This document shows, piece by piece, positions 43,254 to 52,466 of a stretch of DNA of 64,000 nt. The DNA lies in the NCBI RefSeq assembly GCF_907165205.1, contig NC_058192.1:35988001-36052000 (forward strand), read 5' to 3'. The translations under genes were made by a program, and so were the position numbers. This stretch comes from Coccinella septempunctata (taxonomy: Eukaryota > Arthropoda > Insecta > Coleoptera > Coccinellidae). Each line of letters opens with the position of its first letter. The first letter of the stretch is position 1. Under the pieces are notes generated by a model, which was given only the letters and a program-made list of their open reading frames with translations, was not told the origin of the DNA and did not search any database.

Positions 43254-44636
43254 TGTAACGTGGTTTACTCGGAGGAAACTTAATCTCGAGCGCCAGCTAT
43301 TCTTTTCAATAGGAAGAATAGCAAACCTACCAGAGTAGCTGCTAGCCGGAGACAGAGCTCGATGTTGTCTAGGGTGGTAGCGACAACGAAGAAGTCAAAA
43401 TCGAATTATGTAAAAGTTTATTCACACCTTCGGAAACTAATTATATGTACAAGGGAGATATGTGTGATATAAAATATGAGTGATTCTATAAGTGAAAATA
43501 CATTCGGGAAATCCTATCCGGTCACGAGCACTTTATGAAATTTATACCGGGTGTAGTGAAAAATTAACGGTTCAATAAAAAAATGCGCCAACCAGAACTG
43601 ACGGAACGAATGCTAAGGACTTTCTATACGGTATCGGTATGTAGTTGTATTTCTCCGGAAATGAAACACAATAAGGGCGGATCTGTTCGAGACTCTTATT
43701 CGCTGCCCCAAGGGCTATAACGCACCATGACTGACAGCGAAGAAAAGGTCTATTTTTAGCGCAACTACGGGATTTCACTGACTACGTGCGGTATCTCTTA
43801 TTCTCTGCCCCAAGGGTTAACACGCCATGACTGACAGTAAAGAAGAGATTTCGGATTTAACACTTATGACGCGGAACGCGGACAGGGGGGTTGACGGAAC
43901 TTTCCCTTCAGTACCCCAAGGGTTAACACGCCATGACTGATAGCGAAGGGAAAAGTCAGACTCGCGAAACAGGGTAAAGAATGATAAAATACAACAGAAA
44001 ACGATACAGTACAGCAGTGTCAAAGTTAAGGAAGTAACGGCGTAGGTCTAACAAAGAAACTGAACGGTACAGACGGGGACCTACCTCCTTTGTTTCAAGC
44101 ACTCGAAACTCAAAGGATTTAAAAGAAAAAACTAAAAAAATTAACTCTAAGCACTGATGCAAACACAAAATGATTATTCTTCAACGGCGAAAGGAATACC
44201 GAAAGTTAACTGAATCTATAACAGAAGTCACCACGTTAGAAAGCGAAAAATCGAAAATACTGAAGTAAAAGTCAAAAGTCAGCCGAAGAACTGAAGTAAC
44301 AGTCAAAAGTGACCGTCGCGGGGGGAAAATTTGCTTTTATAGGCATATCCCCTCTCACGGTAAAAATCTGAAAATTCCAGAATGCGACAAGAATGAAAAA
44401 CGTCGTCAGCTCCGGTTTATCGCACATCGACAGATGAAAAACGTCGAAATCTTCAGCGGCATGTAAGAAAAACAACGTGAAATACAGATAAGCGGTTTTT
44501 TACATTTACTCTGCCTATCGGAATGAACGTACGGAATATTCGAGAATTAAAATATTTTCAAAGACGGAAATTTAAAACGAAAGAAATGCACTAAGATGAA
44601 CTCCAATTTTCCTCAGAAAACTGGACTTCATCACAG
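43254..44636. mobile_element. Probable solo LTR (1383 bp) with GTGC duplication
   Basis: It starts TGTAACG and ends CATCACA, and GTGC flanks both sides (43250-43253, 44637-44640). Removing it leaves a short stretch that runs on to the 12-bp duplication. There are no long frames. It holds three related hairpins (43691-43956). The strand and family are not known. Length and 4-bp TSD would suit a Gypsy-like LTR. The TSD is short, so chance is possible. Confidence 0.5.
43691..43956. repeat. Three covarying hairpins with a conserved loop
   Basis: Hairpins span 43691-43750, 43793-43849 and 43899-43956, about 100 bases apart. The loop CCCCAAGGG..TAA.ACGC..CATGACTGA is the same in the last two and near-same in the first. 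The stems differ in sequence but stay paired: GACTCTT-ATTCGCTG with CAGCGAAGAAAAGGTC; ATCTCTT with AAGAGAT; CCCTTC with GAAGGG. This is a pattern of stem covariation around a fixed loop. Its role is unknown. Confidence 0.65.
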
Positions 44637-44659
44637 TGCAAAACAACCATTATTCAAAC

Positions 44660-44671
44660 ACTAAATTATTC
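44660..44671. repeat. 12-bp target duplication, right copy
   Basis: ACTAAATTATTC, partner of 42802-42813. Confidence 0.8.
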
Positions 44672-45400
44672 TGTTTGCAATATTGTACCAGTCTTTCAAG
44701 GTCCTCTTGAATTTTCTGACAGTCCTCCAATGATCGAACGCTTCGAAAGATCTTTAAGTCGTCCGCGTAAAGAAGTATCCAACAATGTCTGAAGCAACCC
44801 TTGATGTTGTTTATATAAATCAGGAAATAAAAGAGGACCCAGATGGATACCCTGAGGAACGGCAGATGTAATAAAGAAAGGTTCAGATCTCTGTGGCCAC
44901 CAATCGAAACAAAGCCCACCCTTCCCGTTAAATAGGATTTACACCATTCTATCAATGAATCGGGTAAGCCAACCTCAGCAAGTCTTTTCAATAATTTTAC
45001 GTGACTGATCTTATCGAATGCTTTACTAAAGTCTGTATATATCGTGTCCATCTGACCCTGGTTGTCTATCTGTTCTATTATATGCTCAGAGAATGAAAGA
45101 AGATTAGTTTCTAAGGATCGTCCAGGAAAGAACCCGTGTTGCTGTTCTATAATAATATTTTTCACGCAAGGAAGTATGCGGTTATATATGATTTTCTCAA
45201 ATAATTTACCGAAGATGCATAATTTGCTAATTGGTCTGTAATTCTGAACATTATCTCTTTGGCCACTTTTGAAGATAGGCGATATCTCAGCTGTTTTCCA
45301 CCTAGCTGGGAATGATGCAGTTTCAATTGAAAGATAATAAATTATCTGAAGTGGCTCAATCAAGTTCCTCATACATTTTTTCACGAATAATGGAGGTATG
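44672..45400 (-). pseudogene. Jockey-like LINE, RT core
   Basis: It runs from DGIPPLFVKKCMRN through AEISPIFKSGQRDNVQNYRP, FGKLFEKIIYNRIL, QQHGFFPGRS and YTDFSKAFDKISH to YADDLKIF, then QNNLV at the duplicated target. The segment where PQGS..GPLLF is expected reads garbled (DLNLSLLHLPFLRVSIWVLF), so one or two shifts have hit it. The downstream part resumes at 42801. Confidence 0.8.
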
Positions 45401-45593
45401 CCATCAGCACAGAACACACCGATATAGAAGGGAAACTCCCCTACTAAGAAGTGGGGTCAAGTTTCAGCGCCCCCATGCGGTGGTTCGAGGAAATGAAAGC
45501 GCCCTCTGGCGGTCGGAATTCGAAACAAATGAGCGGGAAAATTTGAAATGCTTCCTATTTAAAATCATTTGATTTGATTTTTGAAGTTCGGGA

Positions 45594-45672
45594 TTGAAAC
45601 AACGTACTGGAATGAGTTAATATAGCATGTCAAGATGCTATGTTACCATTCCAGTACGAGTTGTTTCAAATC
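45594..45672. repeat. Hairpin inside P-like element
   Basis: TTGAAACAAC.TACTGGAATG is followed after a spacer (with inner TATAGCAT/ATGCTAT pair) by its complement CATTCCAGTAC..GTTGTTTCAA. A strong inverted repeat, possibly a small MITE. Confidence 0.8.
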
Positions 45673-45764
45673 CAATGTTCTCAGAAGCTTGATGACTTGA
45701 ATAAAAAAAACACATATGTAGGCAATGATATAACTATATTTCTTCATAAATAAATCATATATAC

Positions 45765-46095
45765 ATCACAGTGTATGGCCTTATATGTAAAGAATAAAAT
45801 AAAAATAATTCTAATGTCCATATAATATACATCAAAGTGTATGGGTTTATAAGTAAAAAATAAAATAGAAATAATTCTAATATCCATATAATATACATCA
45901 AAGTGTATGGGTTTATGAGTACAAAATAAAATAGAAATAATTCTAATGTCCATATATACATCAAAGTGTATGGACTTGATAGGAAAAAAATAAAATAGAA
46001 ATTATTCTAATGTCGATATATACATCAAAGTGTATGGGCATATATCTAAAAAATAAAATAGAAAATATGTAAAAAATAAAATAGAAATAACTATA
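45765..46095. repeat. Minisatellite, about 60-66 bp period
   Basis: Four to five copies of ATACATCAAAGTGTATGG, then a run like AAAATAAAATAGAAATAATTC, then TAATGTCCATAT. The repeated MDIRII frames on the minus strand are only repeat translation. Confidence 0.8.
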
Positions 46096-46286
46096 ATGTC
46101 CTATGGGAATTATTGGTTATAGGACTGAAGGAAAACACTGTTTTTTTTTTAACTTAGTCGACGTTTCATCAGTAGTACTTTGCTGATTTTTTCAATTCAA
46201 TTCAATTTGGGAAAACCCTTCATCATAAAGCACTAATATCCATGTAACCAATAATTTCCATATACATATATGTAAAAAATAAATTC

Positions 46287-46496
46287 GCACTTTCACTCAA
46301 AATAGGATTTTCGTATTTGTTCAGTACTTTTAGTAGTCAACAAGGGATTACAAACTTTTTCCATCCAAAGTTTGATAATTTCCGGTTGTTTATTATCTGC
46401 TTCAGGAAACCGATGACGTCTACTAGTCTTATCACCACAGTTCGGCACACAAAATTTATTGCTTTTAATATTTCTATTTTCCGACATATTATTCAA
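46287..46496 (-). CDS. THAP-domain N-terminal exon
   Basis: From an ATG near 46487 (MSENRNIKSNKF) the frame reads CVPNCGDKTSRRHRFPEADN, then KLWMEKVCNPLLTTKSTEQI and RKSYFE. This is the zinc-binding THAP fold: C..C, HRFP, conserved W, NP; the final C..H pair would lie in the next exon. After TTTGA comes a donor-like GTGAAAGT; the next exon was not found. THAP domains bind DNA in P transposases and in host regulators. Here it sits in a TIR element. Confidence 0.65.
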
Positions 46497-46536
46497 TTAT
46501 CAGAAAAAACACTTAGGAATCACGATGCACTTCTCA

Positions 46537-46836
46537 CTGCAGACAAAGACGAAAAGAATGAGGTTATGGAAATGTTTACAAACGTAAAATCGGCGATGGA
46601 AGCGACCCCATGCGGTGGTTCAACAAACTAAATAAGGGGTCCAGTTTTTCTATCTCAGTTTCCCCTCTATCTTGACTTACTTTATGCTGCAGACAAAGAC
46701 GAAAAGAATGAGGTTATGGAAATGTTTACAAACGTAAAATCGGCGATGGAAGCGACCCCATGCGGTGGTTCAACAAACTAAATAAGGGGTCCAGTTTTTC
46801 TATCTCAGTTTCCCCTCTATCTTGACTTACTTACCA
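46537..46836. repeat. 150-bp tandem duplication at end of P-like element
   Basis: Two copies (from 46537 and 46687), each starting CTGCAGACAAAGACGAAAAG and ending CTATCTTGACTTAC. They read as identical, so the duplication is recent. It doubles the subterminal CCCATGCGGTGG site and the end of the element. Confidence 0.9.
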
Positions 46837-46840
46837 TCAG

Positions 46841-47510
46841 AACCACTACACTCTGAAGTGTCTAATTCATTTAGTACCTTTTCGATGGTTCGACAAGTTA
46901 TTGGGTCGATATTAGTAATTTTGGGACGCTTGGTATCGGAGACTACCCCCTCATCAGAGGAGACATAAACACCTCGGAAAAATCTGGCGAAAAGCTCTGG
47001 GACCTCCCGGCCCTTAGCACGCTCGTTGCACAATGTGACCGACTGTGGTATGTTGGTTACGCTCTTTCTTTTGTTTGCTATGTATTTCCAGAAGTGTTTT
47101 GAAATCTCGTTCTCAATATTTTTTATATAAGTTTTATAATCTTCTCTGATAACTTTTTTTGACATAGAACGAAGCTCACAGAATCGATTGTAAGCATTGA
47201 GGTCGTTGTATTTTTTATATTTCTTATGAAATTTATTCTTTTCTTTCATCATCTTTATCAGATTACAAGAAAAATATACTGGAAATCTACCACCAGTTCT
47301 ATGAGTTGGAATAAAAAGTTCAATGACATCATTTATGATCGAGTAAAACTTGTCGACCGCCAGATCGACGTCACGGCCAGAGAGCTCAATTTGGGATAAG
47401 TGATGGTTAACAGCGTCAAAATCGCCTTTTTTGAAATTGTAAGAATACGTTATTGACCGAGTCAAGGGCTTTGCAGGAGTTAAGTTAAGGATAAATTCTA
47501 AGGATTTATG
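46841..47510 (-). pseudogene. Jockey-like LINE, linker between endonuclease and RT
   Basis: The minus frame reads KPHKSLEFILN, TRSITYSYNFKKGDFDAVNH, PVYFSCNLIKMMKEKNKFHK, FWKYIANKRKSVTNIP and ends SECSGSD at the P-like element; the RT resumes across it with DGIPPLF. The frame is open over this block. Confidence 0.8.
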
Positions 47511-47514
47511 AGGC

Positions 47515-47643
47515 TTGTTCGTAGAGTGGTTTGAAACGGTTGTGAACTGTACAGAGCAAGCGCAAATGGATTTTCGTTACCCTAAAATGGAATTGCGCTT
47601 GCTCTGTACAGTTCACAACCGTTTCAAACCACTCTACGAACAA
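47515..47643. mobile_element. Palindromic MITE
   Basis: 51-bp arms (47515-47565, 47593-47643) are exact complements: TTGTTCGTAGAGTGGTTTGA... and its reverse, around 27 bases. It interrupts the LINE between its endonuclease and linker blocks. Confidence 0.85.
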
Positions 47644-47650
47644 ACCAGAT

Positions 47651-47942
47651 TATGTCGATTTTCACTGACTAAAGATTCTGTTGGGTTTGTTGAATTTTTG
47701 ATATAGTTATTTCTGTTGCAAAGAATGAGATCCAGGATCTACCTGTTTTCTTATAGATATTATTAAATTGCATGAGACCCAGGTGAGCAAAAGTGTCCAC
47801 TATTTCAGAGAATCTGTTACCACTTAAGGTGGGTTCAAGGAAAAACTCTCCGTCCACAGGTAACCAACTTACTGATCTGAGATTGAAATCTCCAACCAAC
47901 AGAACAGCACCCTCCTGAATTTTATTTTCGTTCTTACATAAT
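47651..47942 (-). pseudogene. Jockey-like LINE, endonuclease fragment
   Basis: The minus strand reads ENKIQEGAVLLVGDFNLRSV, with the GDFN catalytic box, then SGNRFSEIVDTFAHLGLMQ; shifts follow. Upstream parts of the endonuclease are missing. Confidence 0.7.
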
Positions 47943-48217
47943 CATATGTAGAAATTAAGAAATTAATACCATTAATATTACATAACATTAGCGCATCCAC
48001 CATAAAACAAGTTTATTATAATAACTAGCCCTCAAATCATAACTGGAATCGAATTGGAAGCAAAAAGGGATAGCGTCCAAAATGGCGTCTGGCGTCCCTA
48101 TGACGTGTTCAAAGGAAGAAAAACCCAAAAAGTACGTTATAATCTAGAATAAAGAAACTGAGTTATCATTAATTGATAAAAGAAAGACACACTTGTTTTT
48201 TATAATTAATTATATAC

Positions 48218-48258
48218 TTTGACTATCGATTTCGGCACTAGGCCATCATCAGGTCAGC
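48218..48258 (-). ncRNA. Hammerhead ribozyme motif of the PLE
   Basis: Minus strand: stem I TGAC pairs with GTCA; core CTGATGA (48252-48246); T then stem II GGC-CTAGT-GCC; GAAA (48233-48230); stem III TCGA (self-complementary); TA before the cleavage site. The conserved core is complete and the layout matches the pair at 42.9 and 43.2 kb with different stems. Confidence 0.7.
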
Positions 48259-48601
48259 TGAAATATAAATAAGACATAGATATCAAAGTTAACAAGACGT
48301 CAAATAACGTAAAATTTTTACAAGTGTTTTGTTCACATTAATATTCTCTGATAAACACGAAGCAATATATCACAAACTCACCGTCAATGAAACATGTACA
48401 ATTAAAAGACATTAGATGTATTATAAATTATAGTTTTCCTTTTGAATATTCGTTTTTAACTTTTTTAGATGTTCTAGGTTAAGTCGGTATAATCTCTAAT
48501 TCCTTATGAAAAACACCTCGACAGTTTTCAATTCTTCTTCTTGGTTTTATGTATACATGGACACATGAACGCGTATATGGAGGCAGGTGGAAAAGACTAT
48601 A

Positions 48602-51512
48602 CAGGGTCTTTCACGAGGAACCTCACCCATATTTATACGGGAAACTACTGAACGTATTTTCATGAAATTCAGCACTTATAAGTATTTCACGATGCTGATG
48701 AGTTCTAAAATATTTTCAAGGCATGAGCACCTTCGGTTTTTCCGGAAATGACGTCAACTTCCGTTTTTCAAATTAGAACACCATTTTTTTATTGCAGAAA
48801 TAGATTCCTTAGAAAATTTCAAGTTATTTTGATGTAACATTTCTCAGTTTTGGTTGGAAAATTCTCTCTGAGCGGGAAAATTCGAAAAAAAAAATTGAAA
48901 ATAGAGCTCCGCTGAAACAAGAATAACTTCGAGGTTTTTGGATGGAAAATTTTCATTTCTGAGATTTTTCAAGATGTAAGATTGATGTATCCACTTTAAA
49001 AATCGAAATCGCGATTCATGATACAGGGGGTGAAAAAATCGCTTTCAAAGTTAGGGATGACAAAATCGTGAAAAATCAATTTTTTCAAATTAGAACCCCA
49101 TTTTTTCATGGCAGATATTGAATCTACGTTGAAAATTAATGTGAGTGTATGCATCACACCCTTGCCCTAAAGTGGATATTTTCTGAGTTATTCACAAAAA
49201 ACTGTTTTTCGTCTTGAATTTGTAGCTATTTCTTTTCCCTTCACGCCAAAAAGATGAAATTTTCAGGAACTGTTACTTAAACCATGTTTTAGATTTTACT
49301 ACCCTAATATGCAAGAGAAAAAAGTTACAGGTTGTTCCTAAATAGATGGCGAATTTTGATTCGAATTTGTATTGGAAACCTCTTTATTTCAACTAATCGG
49401 CCATCGGTTGTCTCTCCAGTGATAAATAAATAATTCCTTATGAACCATATGCAAAAACTTACCATGTTTTACATTCTTTTTTTTTAATGATAGATATCAT
49501 TAATTGCATCTGCCAAATTCCTCTTTATTCAGTAGCATTTTGTGTTTACTATTAATTTGGTGATACTTCGTATTAAGTTATAAAATCGATCACTATGCCT
49601 AATTTTAAATTAGGCATAGGCATTAATTTTATTTAAATCTCATTCTACTTCATGGAGAATGTAATAAAGTTGTAGATAGAACGATTCGACTGTTCATTGA
49701 GAGGTTTCCTGACCGACCCAGACCAACGAGAGATACCATTAACAGAACCATGACAAACTTGAGAAATATCGGATCTTTCGTTAAGAAAACTATACACAGA
49801 GAAAAAAGTGTAGTAGAAGATGAGAACAACGAAATTACAGTTCTTGCATACTTTCGTGTGAATCCTCAAAATTCTCTCAAAGATGCCGAGATTGATCTGG
49901 GATTATCCCAATCGAGTGTTTGGAGAATATTAAAAAACATAAAATGCACCCATATAAATTCAATAGGGTACAGCATTTGAAGGAAACTGATTTCGTCAGG
50001 AGAACAGAGTTTTGCGAAGCTATGATGATTCGATTTCAAGAGAATGAAAACTTTTTGGACTGTATAATTTGAACAGATGAATCTAAATTCACAAAGAATG
50101 GTTCTTTCAATAGGCATAACCACCACTTCAGACAATGGAACTTTCAAGAGACCTGGAGTTTCAATGTTTTTTGCGCCATCAAAAATAATGCAATTCTCGA
50201 TGTTCACATTTATGATGGGACTTTAACTGGTAAGATAGAACACTACACATGTTTGCATTATTTAAAGAATGTTCTCCCTTAGGAGATAGATATTCTGACA
50301 TATTGACTCAAATAATTGAGCCGCTAGTACAGAACCATAATGACTTATGGTATCAACAAGATGGCGCGCCTCCACACAATTCACTCAATGTGTCAAATAT
50401 CCTCTACAGGCTATTTGAAGATCGATGGTTGGCGAACAATGGTCCACATCTTTGGCCACCACGTTCTCCCGATTTAACTCCTTTAGACTATTATGTTTGG
50501 GGTAGGATAAAAAATATTGTCTACTCAACTCCCCTGACTAATAAAGAGGACTGCATAGAACGAGTCAGAAATGCGTTCAGGTTTGTTTAGATTTTTAGAT
50601 TCATAGTTTTGAAACTCAATTTGGTTTTTAAACACTTTTGCAGATCTCTTCCTCCCGATGAAATAAGAAGAGCAACGCACGAAGCATTCCTGAGACGTAT
50701 AAATAAATGTCTAGAAATTAACGGTCAAAACTTTGAGCATCTTCTCTAGTTATAACTGCGAGAGTTTGCCATGGTTCTCCTAATAGTAACTTGAAGTCGG
50801 TTTCAAGAAGGGGTGAAAAATCTATAGCATGGTTCAAATAACAGTTCCTGAAAATTTCATCTTTTTGGCGTGAAGGGAAAAGAAATAGCTGAAAATTCAA
50901 GACGAAAAACAGTTTTTTTGTGAATAACTCAGAAAATATCCATTTAAGGGCAAGGGTGTGATGCATACACTCACATTATTTTTTAACGTAGATTCAATAT
51001 CTGCCATAAAAAAATGGGGTTCTAATTTGAAAAAATTGATTTTTCACGATTTTGTCATCCCTAACTTTGAAAGCGATTTTTTCACCCCCTGTATCATAAA
51101 TCGCGATTTCGATTTTTAAAGTGGATACATCAATCTTACATCTTGAAAAATCCCAGAAATGAAAATTTTCCATCCAAAAACCTCGAAGTTATTCTTGTTT
51201 CAGCGGAGCTCTATTTTCGATTTTTTTTTCGAATTTTCCCGCTCAGAGAGAATTTTCCAACCAAAACTGAAAAATGTTACATCAAAATAACTTGAAATTT
51301 TCTAAGGAATCTATTTCTGCAATAAAAAAATGGTGTTCTAATTTGAAAAACGGAAGTTGACGTCATTTCCGGAAAAACCGGAGGTGCTCATGCCTTGAAA
51401 ATATTTTAGATTTCATCAGCATCGTGAAATACTTATAAGTGCTGAATTATATGAAAATACGTTCAGTAGTTTCCCGTATAAATATGGGTGAGGTTCCTCG
51501 TGAAAGACCCTG
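48602..51512 (+). mobile_element. DD41D (rosa-like) mariner-type transposon with about 0.7-kb TIRs
   Basis: It starts CAGGGTCTTTCACGAGG and ends with the complement, between TA dinucleotides (48600-48601, 51513-51514). The inverted arms extend to about 49296 and from about 50818, roughly 695 bp each, with modest divergence. They hold inner words such as CGGAAGTTGACGTCATTTCC (as its complement on the other side). One broken transposase gene lies between. Arms this long are unusual for the superfamily. Confidence 0.85.
49653..50749 (+). pseudogene. DD41D transposase with one intron, broken
   Basis: The frame from 49653 (HGECNKVVDRTIRLFIERFP) has a helix-turn-helix region (LSQSSVWRILKNI), shifts frame near 49950, and goes on to LKETDFVRRTEFCE. 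A TGA replaces the usual W before TDESKF (first D). Then WYQQDGAPPHNS (second D) and WPPRSPDLTPLDYYVWG (third D); 41 residues separate the last two, so DD41D. GTTTGT...TTGCAG bound a 63-bp intron (50581-50643). The last exon (50644-50749) reads SLPPDEIRRATHEAFLRRIN and ends in TAG. One stop, one shift and no clear start make it inactive. Confidence 0.8.
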
Positions 51513-51519
51513 TATAGCA

Positions 51520-51850
51520 GGAGGGTGAATCATCTTGAATAGATTGACCGTCGGGAAATCTTTAACATCATTGAGGAGATGTTCGTCGTTCTTGCATTTT
51601 AGAATTTCCAGTTGTTCTAGGAGTGTTAACTTATGGAAATCACTATGCTGATGAAGTAAAGTTAGTTTATCGAGAGAAGTAGAGTGTTTGCTATCAAATA
51701 GATGGTTACCCATGGCCGAAGCAGGTCTATTCTTGATATGTTCGTTGAATCTGATCTTTGAAGCTCTAGTTGTCATACCGACATAAGAAAGCAGGGCAGT
51801 TACCGCAGGTTATTTTATATATTCCGCTTTTTTGGGTTTTGTCTTTTTTG
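51520..51850 (-). pseudogene. PLE GIY-YIG endonuclease
   Basis: The minus strand reads TQKSGIYKITCGNCPAF, a one-base shift, then YVGMTTRASKIRFNEHIKNR, the glutamate-bearing LTLLEQLEILK, and HLLNDVKDFP. GIY, YVG, R, and E are all present. The nuclease is thought to nick the target for PLE insertion. The shift between the GIY and YVG boxes breaks it. Confidence 0.8.
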
Positions 51851-51956
51851 AGCTTATTTTTGATAAGTACTCTTTCTAGTGTCCCATGTGAAGTATTAAC
51901 GAGATTAACAAGATTTCTCCTCAAATCAAGAAGACCGCCTTCCACTTTCTTTTGAA

Positions 51957-52200
51957 CCGCCTAGTCAACATCCCACTATCAAAGAGAACTAGATAATATT
52001 TGTAAAGTAGCAACAGAAAATCACTATACAAAACAATTTGTTTATGATATCTTAGCCACAGTAATGAAGAAAAAACTTCTTAAGAAGATATATCCACATA
52101 CTTCTGCCAAGACGACATACATAGCCGTCCCCTACTTTTCCAACCTCAACAGCAAACTGCAATCATTACCAAAGGGCTTCAACTTAAATCTTGTTAATAC
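51957..52200 (+). pseudogene. PLE reverse transcriptase C-terminal fragment
   Basis: It reads RLVNIPLS, a frame change, then ELDNICKVATENHYTKQF, KLLKKIYPHTSAKTTYIAVP and YFSNLNSKLQSLPKGFNLN, as in the RT thumb and linker of PLEs. It stops at the Copia insertion; about 20 bases of its continuation (ATACTTCACATGGGACA) lie at 56446-56462. It faces away from the minus-strand PLE piece, so an inverted arrangement exists here. Confidence 0.75.
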
Positions 52201-52436
52201 TGTTAGTGTAATATTCTATGGACTGTCTATATCCAGATATCTGTGGTTTTCGTTTGACACTGACAATGACAAGATCGTAGAAGTTTCTAGAAGAAACTTT
52301 ACACTCTTTACAGTATCAGTATGTTATGTTGTAACAAGGTGAAATGGAAATAACTTTGAGATTAAAGATTAAACTAGATAATAGAAGATTGTCTTGTGGT
52401 TTATTTCATCGGACTCTGCCATCATATTTCTTAACA
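52201..52436 (+). repeat. Copia 2 5' LTR
   Basis: 236 bp, TG...CA ends. Compared with the 3' LTR it has 9 extra bases near CTTTACACTC and a 7-base duplication (GATTAAA). Confidence 0.9.
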
Positions 52437-52466
52437 GCAGAGCGTGGTTGGTCGATGTGAGGCAAA

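Larger units (their letters stand above)
45408..46833 (-). mobile_element. P-like DNA transposon with THAP-domain exon
   Basis: It lies between two CCATCAG copies (45401-45407, 46834-46840); P elements make 8-bp duplications, and here 7 match. Inverted ends are imperfect (GATATAGAAGGGAAACT against AGATAGAGGGGAAACT). Subterminal words AGCG(C/A)CCCCATGCGGTGG occur in direct orientation near both ends. The only coding part is a THAP domain on the minus strand, the N-terminal DNA-binding domain of P transposases. The rest of a transposase is gone, replaced by minisatellites and hairpins. It could instead be a captured host THAP exon. Confidence 0.55.
41918..47942 (-). mobile_element. Jockey-like LINE split by later insertions
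   Basis: Four coding blocks on the minus strand follow the order of one element: endonuclease (47942-47651), linker to RT start (47510-46834), RT core (45400-44672), and RT thumb to stop (42801-42072). An (AATA)n tail ends it near 41918. The breaks are each explained by an insertion with duplicated target: CCATCAG at the P-like element; ACTAAATTATTC at the palindrome; and a palindromic MITE at 47515-47643. The 5' end is truncated inside the endonuclease. Confidence 0.8.
48200..51956 (-). mobile_element. Penelope-like element, 3' part, interrupted by a mariner-type element
   Basis: On the minus strand the element runs from a linker shared with the PLE at 51957-52200 (GTTAATACTTCACATGGGAC) through the GIY-YIG nuclease (to about 51515). 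It then continues, after the DD41D insertion (48602-51512, TA target), to a 3' region with a hammerhead motif at 48221-48255. The non-coding 3' part (48263-48600) has no long frame. This is the usual layout RT, GIY-YIG, hammerhead-bearing terminal repeat. Confidence 0.75.

Noticed and set aside
43572..44475. Several 67-70 codon minus-strand frames
   Set aside because: They cross the hairpin repeats and the rest of the probable solo LTR and share no domain.
45744..45964. Two overlapping 69-codon minus-strand frames with repeated MDIRII motifs
   Set aside because: They translate a minisatellite in two frames; no protein is implied.
46150..46200. CTGATGA on the minus strand as a further hammerhead
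   Set aside because: No GAAA follows a stem II and no stem I pair is present.
48690..48710. CTGATGAG in the mariner-type TIR as a hammerhead
   Set aside because: It lacks GAAA and paired stems; the match is to the seven-base word only.
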